Below the pieces are notes generated by a model. It saw only the letters and a program-made list of their open reading frames with translations. It searched no databases and had not been told where the DNA came from. A stretch of 43,870 nucleotides of DNA from Bacteroidales bacterium (lineage in GTDB: Bacteria; Bacteroidota; Bacteroidia; Bacteroidales; UBA10428), in contig JAFGPL010000313.1 of assembly GCA_016936215.1 (NCBI GenBank), forward strand, positions 1 through 43,870, in the 5' to 3' direction. Below, one piece after another: positions 1 to 10,005 of this stretch. The translations under genes were made by a program, and so were the position numbers. Each line of letters starts with the position of its first letter. Position 1 is the first letter of the stretch.

Positions 1-89
1 ACAGGCCTGCCTGGATGAACCAGTCAGACAGGCCTGCCTGGATGAACCAGTCAGACAGGCCTGCCTGGATGAACCAGTCAGACAGGCTT
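1..89. repeat. 27-bp direct tandem repeat at window edge
   Basis: Three identical 27-bp units (1-27, 28-54, 55-81) start ACAGGCCTGCCTGG and end CCAGTCAG. A fourth unit breaks off after about 7 bases at 82-89. The units abut with no spacer, so this is a simple tandem array and not CRISPR. The array may continue to the left of the window. Confidence 0.9.
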
Positions 90-146
90 CGCTTAGTTCG
101 CTATCGCTCAACATGACAAAGAAGGCTTGACATGACACTAGCTGCT

Positions 147-242
147 TTTTGTCATTCTGAACGCCTGCATGCAGCAGTCAGGAAGTAAAGAATCTGATTA
201 CCAGTACAATAAAAATCCTTCCCTTTGGTCAGGATGACAAAA
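147..242. repeat. Inverted-repeat intergenic element
   Basis: Fourteen-base arms TTTTGTCATTCTGA (147-160) and TCAGGATGACAAAA (229-242) are inverted copies with one mismatch and enclose about 70 bp containing AAAGAATCTG. From memory, GTCATTCTGA...AAGAATCTG modules are common dispersed intergenic repeats in environmental bacterial genomes. The interior GCCTGCATGCAGCAGTCAG resembles the left-edge 27-bp repeat unit. No coding sequence was recognised in 1-332; 243-332 shows nothing beyond AT-rich sequence. Confidence 0.5.
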
Positions 243-332
243 GATAGACTTTTTACACAGCCTCAAAACAAGTACTTTAATAAGCAATAATTCGTTAAAA
301 GTGTGGAAGTGAGAAAAGAATATACAGGGTAT

Positions 333-1124
333 TTATTCTTCTTTTTCGTCAAAATAGCCCCTGATGATGCCTCTTTTTGAATTTCTCACAAACATGATCA
401 CATCATCGCGTTCGTCGGTAGCCGGCAGGTTTGCTTCAATATAATCAATAGCATCTGAATTGTTCATTCCACGCTGGTAGATAATCCGGTACAACTCCTG
501 TATTTCATTGATTTTTTCAATTGAATAATTTCTGCGCCTTAAGCCAATTGAATTGATGCCGGCATAAGAGAGCGGGTCGCGCCCGGCTTTGATATAGGGG
601 GGCACATCTTTCATTACTTTACTTACGCCGCTTATCATCACGTGTTTTCCGATATGCACAAACTGGTGTACACCGGTCATTCCACCCACTATCGCCCAGT
701 CATCCACTTCTACTTCGCCTGCAAGGCCGACACTGTTGTTGAGGATTACGTTATCGCCAATAACACAGTCGTGGGCAACATGCACATAGGCCATCAGGAG
801 GCAGTTGCTGCCAATAATGGTTTTGCCTTTGGCAGATGTACCGCGGTTTACCGTTACACATTCGCGAACAGTTGTATTGTCGCCTATTTCAGCAGTAGTC
901 TTTTCTCCCTTAAATTTTAAGTCTTGCGGAATCGCCGATATTACAGCCCCCGGGAAGACACGGCAGTTTTTCCCGATCCTGGCGCCTTCCATAATGGTTA
1001 CATTCGGGCCTATCCAGGTACCTTCGCCTATTTCAACATCTTTGGCAATGGAAACAAAAGGTTCTATGACCACATTATCTGCAATAATGGCGTCGGGATG
1101 TACATATGACAAAGGCTGGTTCAT
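333..1124 (-). CDS. lpxA: Acyl-ACP--UDP-N-acetylglucosamine O-acyltransferase LpxA
   Basis: This cytoplasmic enzyme catalyses the first step of lipid A synthesis, moving a 3-hydroxyacyl chain from acyl carrier protein to the 3-OH of UDP-GlcNAc. The 263-residue protein matches the usual LpxA length. Its first two thirds are hexapeptide repeats of a left-handed beta-helix (IGEGTWIGPNVTI, IGDNVILNNSVGLAG). The catalytic histidine is H118 in HVAHDC, equivalent to E. coli H125. The C-terminal part is helical, as in the family. It lies 31 bp downstream of lpxC/fabZ on the same strand and is the last gene of the lipid A cluster in the window. The ATG start gives the expected N-terminus just before the first repeat. 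Confidence 0.96.
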   Translation of the reverse strand: MNQPLSYVHPDAIIADNVVIEPFVSIAKDVEIGEGTWIGPNVTIMEGARIGKNCRVFPGAVISAIPQDLKFKGEKTTAEIGDNTTVRECVTVNRGTSAKGKTIIGSNCLLMAYVHVAHDCVIGDNVILNNSVGLAGEVEVDDWAIVGGMTGVHQFVHIGKHVMISGVSKVMKDVPPYIKAGRDPLSYAGINSIGLRRRNYSIEKINEIQELYRIIYQRGMNNSDAIDYIEANLPATDERDDVIMFVRNSKRGIIRGYFDEKEE

Positions 1125-1155
1125 AATCCTATATCTTTATTATCTATAAAAATGT

Positions 1156-2556
1156 TTATAGTCCCGGTTTTTTCGAAAGCTGTGCCATAAATTCACATTC
1201 TATGACAAGTTTGTTGCCCACAAACCCTTGCCCGTATGTTAGTGCGATTCCCCTGCGCACTGGTTCTTTAAGCACCATCCTGATATTCAGGGTATCACCC
1301 GGTACAACTTTTTGCTTAAACCGCACATTTTCAATCTTCATAAAATAGAGCACATAGTTTTCAGGGTCGGGTACAAAACTCAGTAAAAGAATACCCCCGA
1401 CCTGCGCCATTGATTCTATCTGCAACACACCGGGCATAATGGGTTCGTCGGGATAATGGCCGACAAAAAATGCCTCGTTCATGGTTACATTTTTTATACC
1501 GCAAACGGCCCATTCATCAAGAAAAGTAATTTTATCAACCAGCAGAAAGGGTGGGCGATGGGGCAGCCGTTTCATTATTTCGTTAACATCATAAACGGGT
1601 GTTTTGTTTTCGTCATACTCCGGGGGATTGGGTTTTGACAATTCAATTTTAATGTGTTTGCGCAGCATTTTGGCAAACTCGGTATTGATATAATGTCCCG
1701 GTTTGTTTGCAATAATTTTTCCTTTCAGTCTTACCCCAACAAGTGCAAGATCCCCAATTACGTCAAGTAGTTTATGTCTTGCCGGCTCGTTATTGAAATA
1801 GAGATCAATATTGTTGAGTATCCCTTCGGGTTTTACATGAATTTTTGGTTTATTGAACAACTCTGCAAGCCGGTCGAGTTCTTCCTGCTCAATTTTTCTG
1901 TCAATTAAAACTATTGCATTATCAAGGTCTCCGCCTTTTATCAGGTTGTTCTTTAAAAGCAGTTCAACTTCATGCAAGAATACAAAAGTACGACAGGGCG
2001 CGATCTGGGTTTCAAAATCTTCAAAGTTGCTCAGGCGCGCAAACTGGTTATCAAGTAATTTTGAATCAAAACCTATGTGAACGTCTACGCTGAAAGTATC
2101 ATCTGGATAACCGGTTATTTCAAGGCCTTTTTGTTCATCCCTGAAAACCATTTTTTCTTTAATCTGAAAATACTTTCTTTCTGCTTCCTGCTCAACGGTT
2201 CCTACACTTTTGATGGCTTCGACAAATTTAATGGCACTGCCGTCAATAATAGGTACCTCAGGCCCGTTGATTTCGAGCATGGCATTGTCTATGCCAAGTG
2301 CATAAAGCGATGCAAGCAAATGTTCAACAGTAGAAACCCTGGCTTTTTTTTCTTCGAGTGTGGTACCGCGTGCAGTAGTAACTACATTGTCGGCAATAGC
2401 CCTTATGGTTGGTTGTTCGGGAAGGTCTGTACGTTTAAATACATATCCGTGATTTTCGGGGGCAGGCATTATGGTAACCTCGGCATTCTCTCCACTATGT
2501 AACCCGCGTCCTTTAAGTGTTACTGGTTTGGAAATAGTTCTCTGTTTATCGGTCAT
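1156..2556 (-). CDS. lpxC/fabZ: Bifunctional LpxC deacetylase / FabZ dehydratase
   Basis: This natural fusion is typical of Bacteroidota. Residues 1 to about 305 are LpxC, the zinc deacetylase that commits UDP-3-O-acyl-GlcNAc to lipid A. The zinc ligands are visible as H79 (STVEHLL) and H261/D265 (HKLLD), with the catalytic histidine at H288 (PGHYIN). Residues from about 320 to 466 are FabZ, the 3-hydroxyacyl-ACP dehydratase. It has the HRPPFLLVDKI segment, H367 in GHYPDEPIMPG and E381 in IESMAQ. The 466-residue length equals the sum of the two families. Fusing them couples use of 3-hydroxyacyl-ACP for lipid A with its use for fatty acid elongation. It sits between lpxD and lpxA on the same strand, probably in one operon. 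Confidence 0.97.
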   Translation of the reverse strand: MTDKQRTISKPVTLKGRGLHSGENAEVTIMPAPENHGYVFKRTDLPEQPTIRAIADNVVTTARGTTLEEKKARVSTVEHLLASLYALGIDNAMLEINGPEVPIIDGSAIKFVEAIKSVGTVEQEAERKYFQIKEKMVFRDEQKGLEITGYPDDTFSVDVHIGFDSKLLDNQFARLSNFEDFETQIAPCRTFVFLHEVELLLKNNLIKGGDLDNAIVLIDRKIEQEELDRLAELFNKPKIHVKPEGILNNIDLYFNNEPARHKLLDVIGDLALVGVRLKGKIIANKPGHYINTEFAKMLRKHIKIELSKPNPPEYDENKTPVYDVNEIMKRLPHRPPFLLVDKITFLDEWAVCGIKNVTMNEAFFVGHYPDEPIMPGVLQIESMAQVGGILLLSFVPDPENYVLYFMKIENVRFKQKVVPGDTLNIRMVLKEPVRRGIALTYGQGFVGNKLVIECEFMAQLSKKPGL

Positions 2557-2628
2557 CTTTAATTAAATGCTTAATAGTTTGGGAAATAAAACGCAAAAGT
2601 CATAAAAATTTATACAAACCAAAAGAAA

Positions 2629-3678
2629 TCAGCTCTTTTTTTCTCCATCTTTTAACCGCTGTACTTCTTTTTCAAGGTCGGTGATTTTTTTATAAATGTT
2701 GGGTAACTGCCTGGCGACAGCAAATTCCCTTCGTTTTTCACTTATATTGTATGCCGGTGACCCGAGAATAATTTCCCCTTCTTTGTCTATGCTGTTTGTA
2801 ACGCCAGACTGGGCGCCAATCTTTACACCATCGGCAATTCTTATATGCCCTACGATGCCAACCTGTCCGGCAATCATTACATCCTTACCAATCTTTGTTG
2901 AACCCGAAATACCAGATTGTGCGGCAATTACAGTATTCGCGCCAATTTCAACATTGTGTGCAACCTGTATAAGATTATCAATCTTAACACCCTTACGGAT
3001 AATGGTCGAACCAATAGTAGCACGGTCAATCGAAACATTTGAGCCAATCTCTACCGAGTCTTCAATAATGACATTGCCGATCTGGGGTATTTTTTTATAC
3101 TCATTGTCCTGCTGCGGCGCAAATCCAAAACCATCGCTGCCTATAACCGTACTGCCGTGAATGGTGCAACCTGAACCAATAATGCAATCGTGGTAAATCT
3201 TAACCCCGGGATAGATAATAGTGTTGTCACCAATGGTAACATTATCACCAACATACACCTGCGGGTAGAGACTAACGTTATTGCCAATTTTAACATTTTC
3301 ACCAATGTAGGTAAATGCCCCGATATAAATATCTTTGCCATACTTGCAGGTAGAAGAAATATATACTTCCTTGTCAATTCCCAGTTTTTTCGGAAGAGAT
3401 TGTGTATAAAGCTGCAACAGCGAGGCAAACGCTTCGTAAGCATTATCAACAAGTATGAGGGTAGCTTTCACCTTATCTTCAAGAGTCAGGTCTTTGTTTA
3501 CCAGTACTATTGATGCATCGGTGGTATATAAATATTTGGTGTATTTAGGATTCGAAAGAAAAGAAAGCGATCCTTTTTTCCCTTCTTCGATCTTTGATAT
3601 TTCAGATACTTTTTCATCAGGGTTTCCAACAATTGTGCCCCTTAGAAATTCTGAAATTGTTTTTGCAGTAAATTCCAT
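2629..3678 (-). CDS. lpxD: UDP-3-O-(3-hydroxyacyl)glucosamine N-acyltransferase LpxD
   Basis: This enzyme adds the second 3-hydroxyacyl chain to UDP-3-O-acyl-glucosamine in lipid A synthesis. The 349-residue protein has the LpxD layout. Residues 1-100 form an N-terminal uridine-binding domain ([22 protein letters not shown]). A long hexapeptide-repeat beta-helix runs from about 105 to 320, with catalytic H241 in QVAHNVEIG and the motif [13 protein letters not shown]. The tail is a short helix rich in charged residues ([16 protein letters not shown]). The gene is transcribed ahead of lpxC/fabZ and lpxA, the common Bacteroidota order. A hairpin with a T-tract lies just upstream, between it and the HD-domain gene. 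Confidence 0.96.
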   Translation of the reverse strand: MEFTAKTISEFLRGTIVGNPDEKVSEISKIEEGKKGSLSFLSNPKYTKYLYTTDASIVLVNKDLTLEDKVKATLILVDNAYEAFASLLQLYTQSLPKKLGIDKEVYISSTCKYGKDIYIGAFTYIGENVKIGNNVSLYPQVYVGDNVTIGDNTIIYPGVKIYHDCIIGSGCTIHGSTVIGSDGFGFAPQQDNEYKKIPQIGNVIIEDSVEIGSNVSIDRATIGSTIIRKGVKIDNLIQVAHNVEIGANTVIAAQSGISGSTKIGKDVMIAGQVGIVGHIRIADGVKIGAQSGVTNSIDKEGEIILGSPAYNISEKRREFAVARQLPNIYKKITDLEKEVQRLKDGEKKS

Positions 3679-3717
3679 ATAATACCGTCATTAATAATAT
3701 ATAAAAAAATATCCGGC

Positions 3718-3778
3718 TTAAACTATTTTGCTGGTATCAAAACAGATATAGGGATGTTTTTGATACAAAACAGTTTAA
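3718..3778 (-). terminator. Long hairpin between HD-domain gene and lpxD
   Basis: TTAAACTATTTTG (3718-3730), a 4-nt bulge and TATCAAAACA (3735-3744) pair with the reverse-complementary stretch at 3755-3778, giving a stem of about 22 pairs with small imperfections and a 10-nt loop. Read on the minus strand it is followed by a run of T (ATTTTTTTAT) at about 3700-3709. It could terminate or attenuate transcription leaving the HD-domain gene before lpxD. The low GC content of the stem makes this uncertain. Confidence 0.45.
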
Positions 3779-3800
3779 AATTTGGGCACAAAACTAATCA

Positions 3801-5054
3801 TTAAAATGAAACTCCACAATTTTTGGGGTAACATAAAAAAAATTTCCTGGTGGTTTTATATAATGCATTTAAATTAAAAATGTCTGAAGCATGTGTTATG
3901 TCTTCGGTTTCTCCAGAATTGTAAATGATGTCTATCCTGTCGTCAAACTCGCTGTATGCTTTATTTGAAATAATGTTGTCAAATACAACGTAATCCGTCA
4001 TTTCATCAGGCCAATTAAGACATTCCGATACTTTATGCTTGATTTCTTCAAGCCTTTGCCTGTTGAAGGGTTGTTTCTGTATTTTTATTTTGGGAAGTAC
4101 CCTGTTTACAAGGTTATATGCAAGCATTGAGAGCACAGGGTCAGGATGGTCCATCCATGCTTTGGCCGATACCATTATATCATCATCGTCGAGGTGTATA
4201 AAATTGCTGATTACAACATCTGCAATACCTTTGCTGCCGGATTTAGATATTTTATTCTTAAGGAAAAAGGACAAGGGTGGAGAAGCAAAAATTTCAACCC
4301 CTGTAAGTGCAAGTTCTTTAGCCCGCTGCAATAGTTTTACAAGTAAAAATTCTGCAGCAATAACTGTTTTGTGAAAATAAACCTGCCAGTACATTAACCT
4401 TCTGGCAATCAAAAACTTCTCGATTGAATATATACCTTTGGCTTCAACCACAAGGTGATCATTTTCAACTGTAAGCATTTTGATTATTCTGTCGCTGCCT
4501 ATCACACCTTCTGTTACCCCTGTAAAAAAGCTGTCCCTCCGAAGATAATCAAGCCTGTCCATATCAAGTTGGCTTGAAACCAGTTGATGAAGAAATTTTT
4601 TGCGGTACCGGTTGTTAAAAATATCAAGGGCAAGCGACAATTTTCCGTTATATTCGTCATTCAGCCGGTGCATAAGCAAAGCCGAAAGGTCTTCGTGTGT
4701 ATAGTTGTGTATGATGCTTTCTTCAAGGGCATGCGAAAATGGCCCGTGACCAATATCATGCAGTAAGATGGCAATAAGCACGGCTTCGGCTTCATCGTCT
4801 GTGATTTCAATACCTTTTAACCGTATGTTTTGAATCGCCTGCTCCATGAGGTGCGCTGCACCAATGGCATGCTGAAACCGGGAATGTGTAGCCCCCGGGT
4901 AAACATAATAGGTAAGCCCGAGCTGCTTAATTCTTCGCAATCTTTGAAAGACCGGATGCTCAATAAGTTCATATACCATTTTCGATGGAATTTTTATGAA
5001 CCCGTATACCGGATCATTAATTATTTTTGCTTTATACACCAGGTCGGGACTCAT
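3801..5054 (-). CDS. HD-domain phosphohydrolase (dNTPase/SAMHD1-like)
   Basis: A 417-residue member of the HD superfamily. Metal ligands are visible as H57/H62 (HSRFQH), the H99-D100 pair in LLHDIGHGPFSH, and the nearby H103 and H108. The opening IINDPVYGFIKIP and the segment HPVFQRLRRIKQLG are typical of the family annotated as HD-superfamily or deoxyguanosine triphosphohydrolase-like proteins. The substrate is not evident; dNTP hydrolysis is a family-level guess. I chose the internal ATG at 5054 over an in-frame start 24 bases upstream, because family homology starts at MSPDLVYKAKIINDP. A gene of this family commonly precedes lpxD in Bacteroidota, as here, although a hairpin separates the two. 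Confidence 0.85.
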   Translation of the reverse strand: MSPDLVYKAKIINDPVYGFIKIPSKMVYELIEHPVFQRLRRIKQLGLTYYVYPGATHSRFQHAIGAAHLMEQAIQNIRLKGIEITDDEAEAVLIAILLHDIGHGPFSHALEESIIHNYTHEDLSALLMHRLNDEYNGKLSLALDIFNNRYRKKFLHQLVSSQLDMDRLDYLRRDSFFTGVTEGVIGSDRIIKMLTVENDHLVVEAKGIYSIEKFLIARRLMYWQVYFHKTVIAAEFLLVKLLQRAKELALTGVEIFASPPLSFFLKNKISKSGSKGIADVVISNFIHLDDDDIMVSAKAWMDHPDPVLSMLAYNLVNRVLPKIKIQKQPFNRQRLEEIKHKVSECLNWPDEMTDYVVFDNIISNKAYSEFDDRIDIIYNSGETEDITHASDIFNLNALYKTTRKFFLCYPKNCGVSF

Positions 5055-5174
5055 CGGTATTTTTAAAGAAAAAAGCAATTATCATATATCGTGTCAATAA
5101 CATTGCAAATTAAACCACAAAACAGATAAAATGCTAATCACTGGCAAAAATTGATGAAATATTATAGTAAATTT

Positions 5175-5205
5175 TTTGATATTTAAACAATTATTCATAA
5201 TTTTG
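5175..5205 (+). promoter_or_regulatory. Bacteroidota-type promoter of rimP-nusA-infB
   Basis: A TTTG -33 element (5175-5178) and a perfect TAnnTTTG -7 element (TAATTTTG, 5198-5205) are separated by 19 bp. Transcription would start near 5212, leaving an untranslated leader of about 60 nt. Confidence 0.7.
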
Positions 5206-5229
5206 CATCCGAAATATTGGAGATGGATG

Positions 5230-5254
5230 ATAGGGGACCCGAGTCCCCTATTTT
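5230..5254 (+). promoter_or_regulatory. Hairpin in the rimP 5' leader
   Basis: ATAGGGGAC (5230-5238) and GTCCCCTAT (5243-5251) form a perfect 9-bp stem with a CCGA tetraloop, followed by TTTA. It lies about 20 nt after the predicted transcription start and about 20 nt before the rimP start codon. Shape and position suggest a leader attenuator, a protein-binding site or a 5' stabiliser. The T-run is short, so it should be a weak terminator at most. Confidence 0.6.
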
Positions 5255-5272
5255 ATTAACAAACTTTTAATA

Positions 5273-5737
5273 ATGATTACTGCCGGACTAATTCAATCAA
5301 TTATAAACCAGAAATTTGAAGATGAAAATATCTTTCTGGTAGATTTAACTGTTGATTCAAAAAACCGGGTAAAAGTAATTGTTGACACAATTGAAGGAAT
5401 TTCAATTGATAAATGTGTGGAAATATCCAGGATGATTGAAAGCAATCTTGACAGGGATTCAGAAGATTACGATCTTGAAGTTTCTTCACCGGGTATTGAC
5501 AGGCCTTTGACAATGCCTTTTCAGTTTGCTAAAAACATCGGCAGGCAGCTTTCGGTTACAACACAATCCGGAAAAGAATATAAAGGAACTTTGCTTGCTG
5601 CTGCAAACGATAAGCTGGAACTGGAAATTAAAACAAAACAAAAAACTGGTGATAAAAAAAAGAAAGAAACTGTCATTAAAAAAGAAACAATTGATTATAA
5701 AGATATTAAACTGGCTAAAGTTATTTTAACATTTTAA
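5273..5737 (+). CDS. rimP: Ribosome maturation factor RimP
   Basis: RimP is needed for late maturation of the 30S ribosomal subunit. The 154-residue protein shows the family core: the N-terminal domain with VDLTVDSKNRVKVIVDTIEGISIDKCVEISRMIE and the motif DYDLEVSSPGIDRPL. A smaller C-terminal SH3-like domain (GRQLSVTTQSGKEYKGTL) follows, then a lysine-rich stretch. It is the first gene of the conserved rimP-nusA-infB operon, with nusA starting 13 bp after its stop. A promoter and a leader hairpin precede it. Confidence 0.96.
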   Translation: MITAGLIQSIINQKFEDENIFLVDLTVDSKNRVKVIVDTIEGISIDKCVEISRMIESNLDRDSEDYDLEVSSPGIDRPLTMPFQFAKNIGRQLSVTTQSGKEYKGTLLAAANDKLELEIKTKQKTGDKKKKETVIKKETIDYKDIKLAKVILTF

Positions 5738-5750
5738 AATTTTATACAGG

Positions 5751-6989
5751 ATGGAAAATATTAACCTGATAGAAACATTCTCGGAGTTTAAAGAGCTCAA
5801 AAATATAGACAGGACGACCATGATGAGCGTCATCGAGGATGTGTTCAGAAATATGCTGATAAAGATGTACGGTACCGCCGACAATTTCGACATTATTATT
5901 AACATAGACAAAGGCGACTTTGAGATATGGAGAAACCGTGAAGTAGTTGAAGACGGACAGGTTGAAGACCCTAACCTGCAGATTTCACTTACTGAAGCTA
6001 AAAAAATTGACGAGGATTACGAAATCGGTGAAGATGTAACCGATGAGGTAAAACTTATTGATTTCGGACGCAGGGCAATACTTTCCCTCAGGCAGAACCT
6101 CACCTCGCGCATCCTCGATCTTGAAAAAAACAATGTTTACCTGAAATACCGGGACCGTATCGGTGATATTGTCACAGGCGAGGTTTACCAGGTTTGGAAA
6201 CGCGAAATGCTTGTGCTTGATGAAGAAGGCAATGAACTCATTATGCCCAAAACAGAGCAGATTCCTTCAGATTTTTTCAGAAAGGGAGACTCTGTTCGTG
6301 CTGTTGTTATTAAAGTGGAAATGAGAAATAATAATCCGCTGATTATCCTGTCAAGAACTTCACCGGTATTTCTCGAAAGGTTGTTTGAACTTGAGGTGCC
6401 CGAAATATTCGACGGCCTCATAACCATTAAAAAAATTGTGCGTGTTCCCGGCGAAAGGGCAAAAGTGGCTGTTGAATCCTACGATGAACGTATTGACCCG
6501 GTTGGGGCCTGCGTGGGGATGAAGGGTTCAAGGATTCACGGTATTGTACGTGAGCTGAAAAATGAAAATATTGATGTGATCAATTTCACCAACAACCTGC
6601 AGCTATACATCACCAGGGCTTTAAGTCCTGCCAAGATTTCAAGCATTAAGATAGACCAGGAACACAAACGTGCCGAGGTTTATTTGAAACCTTCTGAAGT
6701 ATCACTTGCTATTGGAAAAGGAGGGTTAAATATCAAACTGGCCAGCCAGCTAACCGGTTTCGAAATAGATGTGTTCCGTGAAACAGTTACCGAAGATGAA
6801 GAAGACGTAAGCCTAGAGGAATTTGCCGATGAAATTGACAGCTGGATTCTTGACGAACTGAAAGCAGTAGGCTGTGATACGGCAAAAAGTGTCCTGGACC
6901 TGAGCGTGGACGACCTCGTAAAACGCACCGATCTGGAGGAAGAAACCATCAGGGAAATAATGAAAATATTGCGGTCTGAATTTGAATAA
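5751..6989 (+). CDS. nusA: Transcription termination/antitermination factor NusA
   Basis: NusA binds RNA polymerase and nascent RNA and controls pausing, termination and antitermination. The 412-residue protein has the family order: an N-terminal polymerase-binding domain; an S1 RNA-binding domain from about residue 137 (DIVTGEVYQVWKREMLVLDEEG); two KH domains with ERIDPVGACVGMKGSRI and EVSLAIGKGGLNIKLASQLTG; and an acidic C-terminal part ending in a helix-hairpin-helix-like segment. Its place between rimP and infB is the classic arrangement. Confidence 0.97.
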   Translation: MENINLIETFSEFKELKNIDRTTMMSVIEDVFRNMLIKMYGTADNFDIIINIDKGDFEIWRNREVVEDGQVEDPNLQISLTEAKKIDEDYEIGEDVTDEVKLIDFGRRAILSLRQNLTSRILDLEKNNVYLKYRDRIGDIVTGEVYQVWKREMLVLDEEGNELIMPKTEQIPSDFFRKGDSVRAVVIKVEMRNNNPLIILSRTSPVFLERLFELEVPEIFDGLITIKKIVRVPGERAKVAVESYDERIDPVGACVGMKGSRIHGIVRELKNENIDVINFTNNLQLYITRALSPAKISSIKIDQEHKRAEVYLKPSEVSLAIGKGGLNIKLASQLTGFEIDVFRETVTEDEEDVSLEEFADEIDSWILDELKAVGCDTAKSVLDLSVDDLVKRTDLEEETIREIMKILRSEFE

Positions 6990-7047
6990 ATTAATCTATT
7001 AATTATAAATTAGCCGATTTACATCAGATAAAAACTATACTGCTTAT

Positions 7048-9963
7048 ATGTCAGAAATAAAAGTCACACGATTGAGTAAGATTGCAAGGGAGTTGAATGT
7101 TGGGATTTCCACAATTGTTGATTTCCTTCATAAAAAGGGAATTAAAATTGATACGAACCCCAACACCAAAGTCACGCCCGAACAGTACGAACTGCTTCTG
7201 CAGGAGTATAGTAACGATCTGTCTGTAAAAAAGGAATCTGAAAGATTAAACCTCAGGCACCTGAAAGAAAAACACGAAACGGTAACCCTGAATGATATGT
7301 CTGAAGAGGGTGAAAGTGAAAACCAGGATTTTGATGAGGTTTTAATAAAAGATTCGAGTTCTACGGTTAGTACTTTTGAAACCGAAACCGAAAAGGAAAT
7401 AGAACGCGGTGAACACATAAAACTCAATATTCTCGGGAAAATAAACCTTGAGAAAAAAGAGAAGAAAAAACCTGAGAAGCAGGAAGAACCAAAAGTACCC
7501 GAGCCGGTTATTGTCCCTGAACCCGAAGAATTGAAACCGGTTGAAGAAGAAAATATTGTTGAGGAAATACCCGGGCCGGAAGAATTTGAAGAAGAACCGG
7601 AAGAAACAGAACTGCCAGAAGAAATTATCCCTGCAGACGAGGTTGATATAATCAGGCATGAGAAAAAAGAACTTGAGGTTAAAGTTATTGGTAAAATAGA
7701 CCTCGATTCGATGAACCAGCGCACCCGGCCGCCAAGAAAAACAAAAGAACAAAAAGAGAGTGAGCGTAAAGCCCGTATCGCTTCAAGATATAAAGAAGGA
7801 TCAGCCCTTAAACCGGGTGAAGAAGGAGCCGGGCCTGAAACATCTGAAGCTGCAGGCTATAAACCAAAATTGGTTAAAGGAACTCATATTACCGAAGAAA
7901 AAGAAGACTCCTCAGATACTTCCGATCCTAAGAAAAAAAGAAAGCGGATAAAAAAAGAAAAAGAGCGTGTAAGGCTTGATGATGGGAAAACCGATAGAAA
8001 ATCTGAAGAGGGAAAAGATAAATTCAAAAAGAAGAAACTAAAGAAAGGATATAAGCCTGAAGTTAGCGAAGACGAGGTAGACAAGCAGATTAAAGACACC
8101 ATGTCGCGCCTTGCGCCGAAAGGGAAATCAAAAGGATCGAAATACCGTCGAGAAAAACGTGAAATCATTAGCCAGAAAATGCAGGCTGAAGAAGAAAAAC
8201 GACTGCAGGATATTAACATTCTTAAAGTTACTGAGTTTATCTCGGTAAGCGAATTGGCAAACATGATGAAAGTACCTGTTACAGATGTTATTTCAACCTG
8301 TATGAACATGGGGCTGTTCGTTTCGATTAACCAAAGGCTCGATGCAGAAACCATGGCACTCGTTGCCGATGAGTTTAATTTCAAGGTTGAATTTGTAAGT
8401 GTTGAATTACAGGAATCTATTAGAGAAGAAGAAGATAAGGAAGAGCAACTGGAGCCGCGTCCCCCGATAGTAACTGTCATGGGGCATGTTGACCACGGTA
8501 AGACCAAACTGCTCGACCACATCAGAAATACCAATGTTATCGCCGGTGAAGCAGGGGGTATTACACAGCATATCGGCGCTTACAATGTTGAGCTCGCCAA
8601 TGGCAGGAAAATTACTTTTCTTGACACTCCGGGCCACGAAGCATTTACTGCTATGAGGGCTCGAGGTGCACAGATCACCGATGTGGCAATTATTGTGGTT
8701 GCTGCCGACGACGGGGTGATGCCACAAACCATTGAGGCCATCAACCACGCACAGGCCGCCGGCGTGCCAATGGTATTTGCCATTAATAAAATTGATAAAC
8801 CCGAAGCCAACCCCGAAAAGATTAAAGAAGCGCTTGCCAATATGAACATACTGGTTGAAGATTGGGGAGGTAAATACCAGTCGCACGAAATTTCAGCCAA
8901 AAACGGCCTGTATGTTGAAGATCTTCTTGAGAAAGTGCTTCTTGAAGCCGAATTGCTGGAACTTAAAGCCAATCCGAATAAACATGCAACAGGTACTGTT
9001 ATCGAGTCTTCACTTGACAAAGGAAGGGGATATATTGCAACCATACTGGTACAGGCAGGTACGCTTTATATTGGTGATATGGTGCTTGCCGGGACGCACA
9101 CGGGCAAGGTAAAAGCCATGTTCAACGAAAGAGGTAAAAAAATTGATGAGGCAGGGCCTTCAACCCCGGTTATGATACTCGGCCTTGACGGTGCACCGCA
9201 GGCTGGCGACAAATTTAATGTAATGGAAAACGAACGCGAAGCCAAGGAAATTGCAACCAAACGTAATCTTTTGCAACGCGAACAGGGCTTGCGTTCACAG
9301 AAACATATCACCCTCGACGAGATAGGCCGACGAATCGCAATCGGGAACTTCCAGGAACTTAATGTAATTGTTAAAGGTGATGTGGACGGTTCGGTTGAGG
9401 CACTTTCCGATTCGCTTATCAAGCTGTCAACAGATGAAATACAGGTGAACATTATCCATAAAGCTGTCGGGCAGATATCAGAAGGTGATGTGCTGCTGGC
9501 TGCCGCCTCCAACGCGATTATTGTTGGGTTCCAGGTACGGCCTTCGATGCAGGCCCGGAGACTGGCAGAAAAAGAAGAGATAGAAATAAGGCTATACTCC
9601 ATAATCTATAATGCTATCAACGAGGTGAAGTCGGCGATGGAGGGTATGTTGTCACCCGAAATAAGAGAAGACATTGTTGCTACTTTGGAAGTCGTTGAAA
9701 CCTTTAAAATAACCAAAGTGGGCACCATTGCCGGATGTATGGTAAAAGAAGGCAAAATTAAACGAGATACCAGGGTGAGGGTAATCCGCGAGGGTATTGT
9801 GGTTTACACCGGCGAACTCGGTTCACTGAAGCGCTTTAAGGACGATGCAAGAGAAGTCTTAAGCGGTCTTGAATGTGGACTGAATATTGCCAATTTTAAC
9901 GATATTAAAGTCGGCGATATCATCGAAGGTTACGAAATTAAAGAGATTAAAAAGAAATTATAA
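7048..9963 (+). CDS. infB: Translation initiation factor IF-2
   Basis: IF-2 is the GTPase that brings initiator tRNA to the 30S subunit. The 971-residue protein opens with an IF2_N helix domain ([21 protein letters not shown]). A low-complexity linker rich in Glu, Lys and Pro covers roughly residues 80-370, and a second N-terminal domain ([18 protein letters not shown]) follows. The G domain starts at about residue 472, with G1 GHVDHGKT (479-486), G3 DTPGHE and G4 NKID. The remaining domains form the C-terminal half. The long charged linker is usual in this phylum. It completes the rimP-nusA-infB operon. Confidence 0.97.
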   Translation: MSEIKVTRLSKIARELNVGISTIVDFLHKKGIKIDTNPNTKVTPEQYELLLQEYSNDLSVKKESERLNLRHLKEKHETVTLNDMSEEGESENQDFDEVLIKDSSSTVSTFETETEKEIERGEHIKLNILGKINLEKKEKKKPEKQEEPKVPEPVIVPEPEELKPVEEENIVEEIPGPEEFEEEPEETELPEEIIPADEVDIIRHEKKELEVKVIGKIDLDSMNQRTRPPRKTKEQKESERKARIASRYKEGSALKPGEEGAGPETSEAAGYKPKLVKGTHITEEKEDSSDTSDPKKKRKRIKKEKERVRLDDGKTDRKSEEGKDKFKKKKLKKGYKPEVSEDEVDKQIKDTMSRLAPKGKSKGSKYRREKREIISQKMQAEEEKRLQDINILKVTEFISVSELANMMKVPVTDVISTCMNMGLFVSINQRLDAETMALVADEFNFKVEFVSVELQESIREEEDKEEQLEPRPPIVTVMGHVDHGKTKLLDHIRNTNVIAGEAGGITQHIGAYNVELANGRKITFLDTPGHEAFTAMRARGAQITDVAIIVVAADDGVMPQTIEAINHAQAAGVPMVFAINKIDKPEANPEKIKEALANMNILVEDWGGKYQSHEISAKNGLYVEDLLEKVLLEAELLELKANPNKHATGTVIESSLDKGRGYIATILVQAGTLYIGDMVLAGTHTGKVKAMFNERGKKIDEAGPSTPVMILGLDGAPQAGDKFNVMENEREAKEIATKRNLLQREQGLRSQKHITLDEIGRRIAIGNFQELNVIVKGDVDGSVEALSDSLIKLSTDEIQVNIIHKAVGQISEGDVLLAAASNAIIVGFQVRPSMQARRLAEKEEIEIRLYSIIYNAINEVKSAMEGMLSPEIREDIVATLEVVETFKITKVGTIAGCMVKEGKIKRDTRVRVIREGIVVYTGELGSLKRFKDDAREVLSGLECGLNIANFNDIKVGDIIEGYEIKEIKKKL

Positions 9964-10005
9964 ACACGGTAGCCCATCCGTTTCTTTTCTCAGCATTAAA
10001 TAGTT

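Noticed and set aside
1-89. Possible CRISPR array
   Set aside because: Repeat units abut directly with no spacers, and no cas genes are present. The same holds for the 43820-43870 array.
7128-8534. Long minus-strand open frames opposite infB
   Set aside because: They are Ser/Phe-rich shadows of the Glu/Lys-rich IF-2 linker.
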